Source: Leptospiraceae bacterium
GTDB lineage: Bacteria > Spirochaetota > Leptospiria > Leptospirales > Leptospiraceae
Assembly (NCBI GenBank): GCA_024233865.1
Contig: JACKPA010000001.1
Location: forward strand, 558,001 to 622,000
DNA length: 64,000 bases
Direction: 5' to 3'
Shown: in pieces, positions 18,037 to 26,117 of the stretch
Layout of the letters: each line of letters begins with the position of its first letter
Position numbering within the stretch: position 1 is the stretch's first letter
Translations under genes and position numbers: made by a program
Notes under the pieces: model-generated
Databases searched by the model: none
What the model was told of the DNA's origin: nothing
Seen by the model: only the letters and a program-made list of their open reading frames with translations

Positions 18037-19478
18037 TATAGATCAAACCCCACATAACTAAGATTAAAAGATTTATTATTCAGAGGAAAGTCTCCAATAA
18101 GTTCCCCCCTTACTGATAATTCCAAAGCATGCCAGTTGGTAACAGAAGGATCGCGGATGTAGCTATCTAGTATCTTGCAATCCTTGGAAAGATCGAGGGC
18201 AACAAGAACAGGACCACGCCATCCTTCAATAGATTTGTAATATAATCCTGGACGACATTTTTTAACATCTGATACAATTAACTTTCCTCGACCTGACTTG
18301 GTAATGTCGATGTTCGGAATCACATTTTCTAGCCAAAGGCAGCTATTTTTATATTCCAGATAACGTAGATAGAACCTTGCCCAAGCATCTCCATTTAGAT
18401 ATTCACTTTCGATATTCAGACCTAAAGGAACACTTCCATCTTGGTACAAAGGCTCGGAATATCGCATATCCTGCTTCATTCCCGTACAGCGAGCCGGCAT
18501 TCCCACAAATCCGTTCTTTAAAACATCTAACTTGGTAATCTTTCCGCAATCGTGCAATCTTTCCCGAATGGTGGAAGTCCTTGTTGCTCGTAAAAAGTGT
18601 TTTTCCACACGTTTGAAGACTATATGTATATTGTTTGCTAATTTTTTCAAGTCTTCTGTTTTGAGCCTTGGATTAAGCCTTACCTCACCTGGAAAAATTG
18701 CTCCCCTTCCAAAACGAGAGCCAGTTAGAGCTTCCATAACACCAAGAGGGACTCCCCTATCTGTAGCACAAAGCCCATGTAAAGGATAATAACCTATATC
18801 TCCCGCTATCGCCCCCATATCTCCAATGTGAATAGCAATTCTTTCCAATTCCAGCAAGATCATTCGGATGAGTTTTACTTCATCGGATATAGGTAAATCC
18901 ATTGCTTCTTCATAGATATTGGAAAAAGCAGTAGAGTATGCTACGGTTGAGTCTCCGGATATTACCTCTGAGAAAGGCATTACTTTAACAGGAAATTGGT
19001 TTATTATTTTCTCTCGAATATTTCGTTTTTGAAATCCAAGACGGATCATTAAAAGTTTGATCACCTCACCTTTCATCGAAAAGCGAAAATGCCCCGGTTC
19101 AATCACTCCAGCGTGAATCGGACCAACCGCGTGTGCATAACCACCCTGATCTATGTTTATGCTAATTCCGGCAAAATCCATATCTTTTAGCTTGCCTTCC
19201 GAGTTTACGCAGTAACCAAGTTCCTCTTCTCTTGATTTTTCATGATCTCCTACCACATAGGTCGAGTAATCTTCATGTCCTCCCGGAACACCAAGACTAT
19301 GTCTAAGCATCCATAGAGGAAAATGACGGTTATGAATGATTTCGTTGTAGTTTGTTGTTTCCAAGGTATTCATGAAAACGCTATCATACTTTTGAAAAAA
19401 GCTGTAATACTTGTCCGTCCGTTTATGATAAAATAAACCGGTAGTAGATTGGTATTCTTCGTAATCTGGTATTATCAT
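18036..19478 (-). CDS. HyfG/NuoD-like large subunit lacking all Ni-Fe ligands
   Basis: This 480-residue protein belongs to the [NiFe]-hydrogenase large-subunit/complex I 49-kDa family. It has GPIHAGVIEPGHFRFS at 119-134, and RMILLELERIAIHIGDMGAI matches the HycE/HyfG helix. Where HycE has CGICGFAHS, it reads SGDSTVAYS (174-182), so both L1 cysteines are serines and the histidine is tyrosine. Where HycE has LDPCYSC it reads FNLSYVG (471-477), and the protein ends three residues later. It therefore cannot hold a Ni-Fe centre. This is the pattern of energy-converting-hydrogenase-related (Ehr) complexes. It overlaps the HyfF-like gene by four bases (ATGA). Confidence 0.88.
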   Translation of the reverse strand: MIIPDYEEYQSTTGLFYHKRTDKYYSFFQKYDSVFMNTLETTNYNEIIHNRHFPLWMLRHSLGVPGGHEDYSTYVVGDHEKSREEELGYCVNSEGKLKDMDFAGISINIDQGGYAHAVGPIHAGVIEPGHFRFSMKGEVIKLLMIRLGFQKRNIREKIINQFPVKVMPFSEVISGDSTVAYSTAFSNIYEEAMDLPISDEVKLIRMILLELERIAIHIGDMGAIAGDIGYYPLHGLCATDRGVPLGVMEALTGSRFGRGAIFPGEVRLNPRLKTEDLKKLANNIHIVFKRVEKHFLRATRTSTIRERLHDCGKITKLDVLKNGFVGMPARCTGMKQDMRYSEPLYQDGSVPLGLNIESEYLNGDAWARFYLRYLEYKNSCLWLENVIPNIDITKSGRGKLIVSDVKKCRPGLYYKSIEGWRGPVLVALDLSKDCKILDSYIRDPSVTNWHALELSVRGELIGDFPLNNKSFNLSYVGFDL

Positions 19479-20686
19479 AAAAACCCTCCTGTGGAAAACA
19501 TAAACAGTCCATAGACTCCCATAACCAGAATTATAGAAATTAGAATAGACGTAAAAAAGACTCTAATATTTAAAATCCTCCTATTTTCTGACAAAAATTT
19601 TCTGGATGGAATATTCATAATCGGTAGTATTTTAAACATCCCGATTACAAAAAAGATTAAACCCAATATAGGAACAACTACGATCCAATACTTCAACTGA
19701 TTTAATCCAATCTGAATTAAAAGCAAATCAGACAGGAATATAGGTGAAAGAGGTAAAACAAACGCCATTCCAAAAGATGCTATATAAAGAGAAGTAGCTG
19801 TTTTAGATAGTCCTGTTTCTTCTTGAATTTCATTCAACATCCTTGTTTCCGCATCTATTCTGAGTATCCCCATCGCAAAGAAAAGGAGGGCTTTTACCGT
19901 AAGGTTGGAAGCAAGCACAAAATAAAAAATTGTATCAGATGGATTCAAACACAAAAACACAGCAAGACTTCCGCTATGGAATAGAGCAATTTGGGCTGTA
20001 ATACGTCGTATATCATTTGTATGGTAGATCGTCCAGATACTATAAAACATCGTAATAACTCCCATAACAAAAAGTCCGGTAACGGAATTAATCATACTTG
20101 TGCTATGGATTAAATCCATTTGAATCAGCGGTCGCATGGCAATGGATACCGCAATGGGCAGAAAAGAAGCTATGGCTGATGATATCTGACTTGGACTCTC
20201 TGCATACGTATCACTAACCCAAAAGTGGTTAGGGAAAAGTCCTAACTTAGCAGAGTATCCATAAATAGCCAACCAAAGCCCAATTTCAACCATGAGGCCA
20301 TGGCTTTCATGTATATCTTTGATAAGCTCCGAAGCCTTCATCGTGACGTTTATGTGGATAGCATAAGACAAAACGATAAGACCAAGAAAAGCTATACCCA
20401 AGCCAAAAGAGTTTAATAACAGAAACTTCCAAGCCACCTCTATAGACTTTTCTGTCCGGCTCATGGAAATAAGCAAAGCACCAATCAATGTGCTTGCCTC
20501 GATTAGTACCCACTGCAAAGCCATATCATCCGAATACCATGATGCCGTGAGTACAATAAACAAAATAACCACAAGGGCAGACCACGGATGTACGTTTTCT
20601 TTGCTTTTTAAAAACGCAAAAATCAACGTTAAGTAGATAATAACAAAGGTAATCAAGTTAATAAAAAAAAGTGCCATGAGACTCAT
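19475..20686 (-). CDS. HyfF-like antiporter-type membrane subunit
   Basis: This 403-residue polytopic protein belongs to the proton-conducting membrane transporter family (NuoL/M/N, MrpA/D, HyfF). It keeps a membrane Glu in QWVLIEASTLIGALL and a Lys in the GYSAKLGLFPNHFWVSDTYA block, followed by SPSQISS, which are the key proton-channel signatures. It is shorter than HyfF (about 520). It overlaps its neighbours on both sides by four bases. It should form part of the membrane arm. Confidence 0.88.
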   Translation of the reverse strand: MSLMALFFINLITFVIIYLTLIFAFLKSKENVHPWSALVVILFIVLTASWYSDDMALQWVLIEASTLIGALLISMSRTEKSIEVAWKFLLLNSFGLGIAFLGLIVLSYAIHINVTMKASELIKDIHESHGLMVEIGLWLAIYGYSAKLGLFPNHFWVSDTYAESPSQISSAIASFLPIAVSIAMRPLIQMDLIHSTSMINSVTGLFVMGVITMFYSIWTIYHTNDIRRITAQIALFHSGSLAVFLCLNPSDTIFYFVLASNLTVKALLFFAMGILRIDAETRMLNEIQEETGLSKTATSLYIASFGMAFVLPLSPIFLSDLLLIQIGLNQLKYWIVVVPILGLIFFVIGMFKILPIMNIPSRKFLSENRRILNIRVFFTSILISIILVMGVYGLFMFSTGGFL

Positions 20687-21300
20687 GCAGTTGCCTCCTT
20701 TGATTTTTGTATCACATCCGCACGAAAGCGTAGTGCTACGGCAGCTACAATTACAAGGATTGCGTCCACAAACGCTCCAAATTCTATCCCAACAGGCAAT
20801 CCGTGGTGAAGAATCAGCGTAAGCAAAAAGATACCGTTCTCAAACATCATAAACCCTACAATAAGGGCGATCCAGTGTTTTCTCACAATAAACGTTAAAA
20901 CACCTAAGTAGAGCAACAAAAATATATAGGTAATCCCAATCCTATCGATTCCTGCCGGTAACTCACCAAGCCCTCTGGAAATATTCAAGAAACCGATCAA
21001 GCCAATCACAAAGAAAAAAAGAGTAGCCAGATACCCGAATCTTGGAGCCGTATGTTCCATCATCTTATTTCGATTCGCCGTCCATAAAAGTATGGATGGT
21101 GTTAGGATAACTTTAAAAATGAGCAGCATAGCTACCAAAATCCAAGAATGAAACTCGGTTAAGGAATGAACTTGAAATACAGGTACTGTTAATAATAGTC
21201 CTTGTAATCCTATAATCATAATTACCCTATTCAACCTATTTTCGATTAGAATCACAATTCCGGATAATAGAAGTAATAAATATATCAAATCATAAAACAT
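20683..21300 (-). CDS. HyfE-like membrane subunit
   Basis: This 205-residue, very hydrophobic protein has about seven membrane helices. GVLTFIVRKHWIALIVGFMM followed by FENGIFLLTLI and the VEFGAFVDAILVIVAAV segment resemble HyfE, which is itself related to the NuoK/MrpC fold. The FENG glutamate matches the conserved membrane Glu of NuoK-type proteins. It lies between the HyfC-like and HyfF-like genes, as in hyf operons. Confidence 0.85.
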   Translation of the reverse strand: MFYDLIYLLLLLSGIVILIENRLNRVIMIIGLQGLLLTVPVFQVHSLTEFHSWILVAMLLIFKVILTPSILLWTANRNKMMEHTAPRFGYLATLFFFVIGLIGFLNISRGLGELPAGIDRIGITYIFLLLYLGVLTFIVRKHWIALIVGFMMFENGIFLLTLILHHGLPVGIEFGAFVDAILVIVAAVALRFRADVIQKSKEATA

Positions 21301-21309
21301 CAGAAACTC

Positions 21310-22185
21310 CTAATTTAGTTTTACTAAAGTTCCCATAACAAGGATAAACAAAAATGTCATACCCATTATTTCCGGAACCCATGTCCACTTTCTTCTTACA
21401 CTCACGGATTCCCAGTATCCGATAATAATAGCCATAAAAATTGCACCTCCAAAGGTAAAAAGATTCTCAATGTAAATCGGGATTTCTATGTTGGATAAAA
21501 ATTTGGAATGTTCTACGGCAAGCCTAAGAAGAAACACAAGAAAAGTTGCAATTTTTAATTGGTATGCCATTTCAAAAAGAGCCATTGTTCTCCCTGATGC
21601 TTCCAAGAGCATTGCTTCATGAACCATTGTTAATTCGAGGTGCGTTCTGGGGTCATCAAAAGGAGGTTTTGCCAATTCCGCAAGAATGGCAACGGTAGAT
21701 GCTCCCAAAAAAAGCAAACCAAGTATTACACCTACAATGGTAAAACTCAATTCCATGTGCGAGTGAGCAACCAGAATAATAAGTATAATAATTGGTTCAG
21801 AAGATATGGACAAAAGGATTTCCCTTGAAGTACCAAGACCGCCAAAAGAAGTACCGGTTTCCATTGCAAAGGTCACCATAGCTATTCTTTGCATGGCAAG
21901 GAAAAACGGAATCATAATGTACGGAGTCCATTCAAATACAACTATTGTCCATATTACAAACCCAGAAAATAAAGCCGTTACCGGTGATATTTCTGCAAAT
22001 ATCCCGGAATTTGGTCCGTCTACGGGTGTTTTTTGAAACATCCTAAGCATATCATAAACGTTCTGAAATACCGGAGGTCCTTTTCTTCCTTGTGCTCTTG
22101 CTCTTACTTTACGTATAATTCCCCCCGCTACCAAAGGAAATAAAACAAACATCGCAACAAGTATCATTGTATTGAGAATATCCAT
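21310..22185 (-). CDS. HyfC/NuoH-like membrane subunit
   Basis: This 291-residue protein belongs to the complex I subunit 1/HycD/HyfC family, which anchors the hydrophilic module to the membrane arm. The hallmark cytoplasmic loop AELAKPPFDDPRTHLELTMV with HEAMLLEASG is fully conserved, including the acidic residues that line the access path for protons. It overlaps the second HyfB-like gene by 22 bp. Confidence 0.92.
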   Translation of the reverse strand: MDILNTMILVAMFVLFPLVAGGIIRKVRARAQGRKGPPVFQNVYDMLRMFQKTPVDGPNSGIFAEISPVTALFSGFVIWTIVVFEWTPYIMIPFFLAMQRIAMVTFAMETGTSFGGLGTSREILLSISSEPIIILIILVAHSHMELSFTIVGVILGLLFLGASTVAILAELAKPPFDDPRTHLELTMVHEAMLLEASGRTMALFEMAYQLKIATFLVFLLRLAVEHSKFLSNIEIPIYIENLFTFGGAIFMAIIIGYWESVSVRRKWTWVPEIMGMTFLFILVMGTLVKLN

Positions 22186-23900
22186 AACAACTCCTTGTAA
22201 AATTTAAGTAAAAATAAAAATGCTAAAGAAAGTAACATAGCTAAGGCAGAAAATCCTATATAGTTTGCCACTTCACCGGACTCTGTTTTCCCTGCCCAAA
22301 ACCTTCCTAAATTTAAGAACTTTTCTATACCTTGAAAAATCCATTTATCAAAATTAGAAGTCCCATCTTCCGAATTAATCAACTTTCCAATAGAATTAAA
22401 AAGTGGCTCTGAAACTACAGAAGACCTAATGGAAAGTTCTGTTCCTCTATATTGATTTCCACAATCCCATAACCTTCTTTTCTCAATTCGATGTGCCCAT
22501 CGAAAAGAAATTATTGTAGCATAAAAAACTACGCACAATATTGAAACCCAGAATATCTTATCATACCATTCGGATGAAAACTCATTAAAAAGATTGCCTA
22601 GTCCCATCCAATAGTAGTGAAAAACCCCATAAAATAGAACCGGAATCAAAAATAGCAATCCACCCAAAATATACAAAGATAGTTGGATGTATTTTTTCTC
22701 CCTCTCACCAAGCGGAACCATTTCTGCTCTTTTTTCTGGCATCGAAAAAACGGTTGTCAGGTAGATACGTATATGAGCGTTTCCTCCCAAAATGATCCCT
22801 ATCATAATAAATATAAGGGAAGGTAGAAGAACTTTGCCACTATTGGCTGGCATCTCAATAATTTTGGAAATCACAAAAAGGTATGTGGATTCGGATATAA
22901 ATCCAGGTGTACCTGGCAAAACAGCAAAGCTAAACGTCCCTAGTCCGAGAAGGAGTAAAGAAATCCCAGTCAATCTTCCATAACCTCTAGAAGCATCTAT
23001 GTTATTCGTTCCCGAAAGCCTCGTTACAGATCCAAAAGATAAAAATTGAAAAGCCTTAGATACGCTATGATGAATCATTGTGAGATAAAAAAGAATCAAA
23101 AAATATTTTCCTATTTTCGCAATATCTTCGTTGGCATCATTTATCCATATACTGGCAAGAAATATACAAAGCCACAAAAAATTGGCTTTTTCAATTGTGC
23201 TATAAGCAAAGGTAACCTTTATGTCTTTGCTAAAAAAAGCAGTGATCCCACCTATAAAAACGCCCAATCCACTAACAATCACCAGTATCTTCAAAAAGAT
23301 TGGAACATGCCAGGCAGGAAAAACAAACTTCATAAACAAAAGCAGAGGTACATTAATGGCAATACCCGAATAGGCAGCCGAGAGGTGGGGGGGGGAACCG
23401 GCATGGAATTCCGGATACCATATATGGAAAACCGAATAAGCTGATTTTATTAACAATGCAAAGATCAAAAAAAACAAGCCAATACTACCCTCCGGCAATA
23501 TTGCCCAACCGGCAAGCAAAATACTTGAAACCCCGCTTGCCGTCATTAAAGAGGCATAGCTTCTAACCGCAGCTTTGTTTAAGCCCTGTCCCAGATAAAC
23601 CAGAAGGGAGCCAACAGAAGACAATTCCCAAAAAATCGGCAACCATAAAGTTTTTCCCGCAAGAAAAGAACCGGATAAACCGGCAAACAACAGGAAATAT
23701 CCTACAGAGATAACTGTACGTTTATCCCTTTCGATTCCATGTTGGTAAAAGAGAATAGGAATTCCAATCACAAATTGCAATAGAAGTCCGATCCCTAAAG
23801 GGAAATCTACTCCGAGAAAATCCCAATGTAAAAAAAAGTGTCCTATAAGAAAAGGCACAGTAAGAGAAATCAAAGATAATATATTAAAAAAAACAAACAT
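22164..23900 (-). CDS. HyfB-like antiporter-type membrane subunit, copy 1
   Basis: This 578-residue protein has about 14 helices of the NuoL/M/N type. It keeps FWELSSVG (channel Glu), LLIKSAYSVFHIWYPE (Lys and His) and PGFISEST, with Glu at the distal site as in NuoM. The C-terminal extension carries KRRLWDCGNQYRGTELSIRS, typical of HyfB/HycC. It is a paralogue of the next gene upstream, with the same layout but clearly diverged, so the duplication is old. A 9-base G run occurs around 23387-23395 inside the coding sequence, a possible site of slippage. Confidence 0.88.
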   Translation of the reverse strand: MFVFFNILSLISLTVPFLIGHFFLHWDFLGVDFPLGIGLLLQFVIGIPILFYQHGIERDKRTVISVGYFLLFAGLSGSFLAGKTLWLPIFWELSSVGSLLVYLGQGLNKAAVRSYASLMTASGVSSILLAGWAILPEGSIGLFFLIFALLIKSAYSVFHIWYPEFHAGSPPHLSAAYSGIAINVPLLLFMKFVFPAWHVPIFLKILVIVSGLGVFIGGITAFFSKDIKVTFAYSTIEKANFLWLCIFLASIWINDANEDIAKIGKYFLILFYLTMIHHSVSKAFQFLSFGSVTRLSGTNNIDASRGYGRLTGISLLLLGLGTFSFAVLPGTPGFISESTYLFVISKIIEMPANSGKVLLPSLIFIMIGIILGGNAHIRIYLTTVFSMPEKRAEMVPLGEREKKYIQLSLYILGGLLFLIPVLFYGVFHYYWMGLGNLFNEFSSEWYDKIFWVSILCVVFYATIISFRWAHRIEKRRLWDCGNQYRGTELSIRSSVVSEPLFNSIGKLINSEDGTSNFDKWIFQGIEKFLNLGRFWAGKTESGEVANYIGFSALAMLLSLAFLFLLKFYKELLWIFSIQ

Positions 23901-23925
23901 TTCTCCTCCTTTTGATGAAGAAAAG

Positions 23926-25626
23926 CTATAAATAGACTTTTAATACATATATACCTAGACTAGAGATTAAAAGTGATACTGCTGAAAATGATAAATATTG
24001 GGGTAAGGAACCGGACTCCACTCTATCTATCCAGAGCTTACCAAGATTCAGGCTAAAACTTAATGTACGCAAAATCAGGTCATCCACTTTCGAGACTCCA
24101 TCTTTGTAATGAAAATACCTACCACTTGAAAGAAAGAGTGGCTCAGATATAACAGAGCTTCTTATGGATAATTCTGAACCGGCATAGTCACTTCCGCAAT
24201 CCCAAAGTCTGCGTTTTTTAATTTTATGCATCCACTTGAACAGCATAATTGACAGAAAGAACAATACGGAGATAGCCGAAAAAACAGTTAAATGAATTAC
24301 CCAAACTTTAAGGTATTCGGGAACCCATTCAGCAATTCCAGGTATATAGTAGACGTATAAGGGCAAGCTAAGTGGTAAAAGAAATATGAGTCCACCAAGC
24401 ATACGTAAAGACAACGTTATCATAGGGTTCAAACTCCCTTCGGCTACGCTCAGGGAGCGAGAAGGGTTTGGAACAGAAAGGCTTAGGGGAAGATAGATTC
24501 TCAAATGAGCTGCACTTCCCATAGCCAAACCAAATATAATAAATACAATGGCGGGCAATACAAAAATAGAGCTTGTTGTAGGTAAATCAATAATCAATGA
24601 ATTTAGGTATAGTAAGGTGGCTTCACTAATAAATCCGGTTGAACCGGGAAGCAAGGAAAAACTGAATGCCCCTACTCCTAAAAGTGATGCCGATATACCA
24701 GAAAGCCTGCCCACACCTTTTAACTCATCAATCCAGGTAGAGTTTCCGATTTTACATAAATATCCTACGGATAGGAACTGAAAAGTTTTGGATAAAGCGT
24801 GGTGTATGATCGTGATATAAAACAATATCAGAAAGGATCGACCTATATTGTCTAAACCGGGATCAGAATTTCCAATCCACAGTCCTACAAGAAAAAGACA
24901 TAGCCACATAAAATTACTATTTTCAATCGTACTATAGGCAAGTGCCTTTTTTACGTCAGATGAAAAGAAAGCTGAAACACCGCCAAAAAATACTCCAATA
25001 CCAGCTATGGGTATCAGGTAGGTAGCTAATCCGATTTCATTCCAATGAGGCATTACATATCTCACAAACAAGAGTAATGGAAGATTGATCAAAAGTCCTG
25101 AATATGCAGCCGAACCATGGGCTGGCGGTCCGGAGTGTGCCTCTGGTAGCCAAATATGGGCTGTCGAAAATGCAGCTTTGATAAGCACTCCACCAAGCAA
25201 AAATGTATACCCTACAGTCCCTTCCGGCAAAAATACCCAAGCTGCAATCAATACCATTGAAATCCCACTACCCAGAAAAAGGGCTATCAAACTACGAATC
25301 GCTTTTATTGAATACCCTTGACCGGAGTATATAAAAAAAGCTCCCAGTGTGGTTAATTCCCAATAAAACCATAACCAAGAACTTTTTCCGGCGAGGTAAG
25401 AACCTGAAAGCCCCCCAAAAAAAAGGAAATATCCAATAAATATCTGTTTGAGTTTATCGTGTTCGTAACCACGAACGTATAAAAGAATGATATTTCCAAC
25501 AATCGCCTGGATAACAAGCCCCATAAATAGCGGAAAATCGATTCCCAAAAAATCTTTTCCCATATATGTTCCTATAGGTATAGGAAGTATAAGAGATAAA
25601 GCTGTGATAATATGATATAAATTCAT
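23926..25626 (-). CDS. HyfB-like antiporter-type membrane subunit, copy 2 (first gene of operon)
   Basis: This is a NuoL/M-type subunit with YWELTTLGAFFIYSGQ, LIKAAFSTAHIWLPEAH and PGSTGFISEATLLY, plus the HyfB tail KRRLWDCGSDYAGSELSIRS. I prefer the ATG at 25626, preceded by GAGGG five bases upstream, over the TTG at 25641; this gives 566 residues. It heads the operon, 79 bp after the stop of a small secreted-protein gene. Residues encoded by 24427-24474 (PNPSRSLSVAEGSLN) derive from a palindromic repeat inserted in frame in a loop. Confidence 0.88.
   Translation of the reverse strand: MNLYHIITALSLILPIPIGTYMGKDFLGIDFPLFMGLVIQAIVGNIILLYVRGYEHDKLKQIFIGYFLFFGGLSGSYLAGKSSWLWFYWELTTLGAFFIYSGQGYSIKAIRSLIALFLGSGISMVLIAAWVFLPEGTVGYTFLLGGVLIKAAFSTAHIWLPEAHSGPPAHGSAAYSGLLINLPLLLFVRYVMPHWNEIGLATYLIPIAGIGVFFGGVSAFFSSDVKKALAYSTIENSNFMWLCLFLVGLWIGNSDPGLDNIGRSFLILFYITIIHHALSKTFQFLSVGYLCKIGNSTWIDELKGVGRLSGISASLLGVGAFSFSLLPGSTGFISEATLLYLNSLIIDLPTTSSIFVLPAIVFIIFGLAMGSAAHLRIYLPLSLSVPNPSRSLSVAEGSLNPMITLSLRMLGGLIFLLPLSLPLYVYYIPGIAEWVPEYLKVWVIHLTVFSAISVLFFLSIMLFKWMHKIKKRRLWDCGSDYAGSELSIRSSVISEPLFLSSGRYFHYKDGVSKVDDLILRTLSFSLNLGKLWIDRVESGSLPQYLSFSAVSLLISSLGIYVLKVYL
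24427..24474. repeat. Palindromic repeat inserted in frame in a HyfB-like gene
   Basis: Nested inverted repeats are seen: outer arms gttcaaac/gtttggaac and inner arms CTCCCT/AGGGAG around the core TCGGCTACGCTC. The core resembles dispersed intergenic repeats known from many bacteria. Here it encodes a loop without a frameshift; the paralogous subunit has unrelated residues at this place. Confidence 0.6.
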
Positions 25627-25657
25627 TGTGCCCTCAACCAATTGTAAATTATTACAA

Positions 25658-25698
25658 GAGCGAAGTTTTAATTCGCTCGTCCTACGGTTTCAACCCGT
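25658..25698. terminator. Double hairpin after the first 100-residue gene
   Basis: The hairpin GAGCGAA..TTCGCTC (25658-25664 with 25672-25678) is followed by a smaller one, ACGG..CCGT (25684-25698). It starts 7 bp past the stop of the gene at 25706 and lies before the hydrogenase-like operon. It may end or attenuate transcription into the operon; there is no strong T run. Confidence 0.5.
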
Positions 25699-25705
25699 TA
25701 ATTTT

Positions 25706-26008
25706 CTAGGTCAATGGTGGAGGTAGATTGAGAAGTTGGTCAAGTAATAAATAGCAGTGGGATATCCTATTGTTACTTACATCAAATCTATAAATGATTA
25801 TTTTGGATTGATAGATTTTGTTATCGTGATTAAGATTCCCCGGTTCGAAAGATATGTCAGAAGAAAAATCAATTTTTTCTTCTAACTCTATATCCGCATC
25901 AAACGCAGAAACAATAGGCAATTCAAAAAAACCGCGTTTGCTCTGAATATGAAAGATAGAGCAATAAGCAAACAAAACAAATAGTATATAAGTAAGTAAC
26001 TTTTTCAA
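25706..26008 (-). CDS. Small secreted/lipoprotein-like protein, paralogue A
   Basis: I choose the TTG at 26008 over the ATG at 26083, because it gives exactly 100 residues and aligns end to end with the paralogue at 28182-28484, which starts with GTG at the matching place. Both read KKLLxYILF at the start, an N-terminal hydrophobic segment with a cysteine (FAYCSIF), then FELPIVSAFDADIELEE, YQSKIIIYRFDVSNNRIS and a closing LLNLPPP. The family is not known to me. An exported or lipid-anchored protein associated with the porin between the two copies is the likeliest reading. Confidence 0.65.
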   Translation of the reverse strand: MKKLLTYILFVLFAYCSIFHIQSKRGFFELPIVSAFDADIELEEKIDFSSDISFEPGNLNHDNKIYQSKIIIYRFDVSNNRISHCYLLLDQLLNLPPPLT

Positions 26009-26117
26009 GGTTTTATAAGCCCAATAGTTTCTAAACTTACTTAAAGTACCGAACCTATTTTTTTTAGCAAGTAAAATTTTCATTTTTTACTATTTTTTAT
26101 GAATTTAGCTGCCATGC

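Noticed and set aside
17227..19478. Annotation as an active [NiFe] hydrogenase (Hyf/Hyc)
   Set aside because: All four Ni-Fe ligand positions and the four N2-cluster positions carry other residues, so a hydrogenase activity call is not supported.
23380..23400. Frameshift at a nine-G run in HyfB copy 1
   Set aside because: The reading frame continues through the run with family-consistent residues (HAGSPPHLSAAYSG), so no frameshift is present in this sequence.
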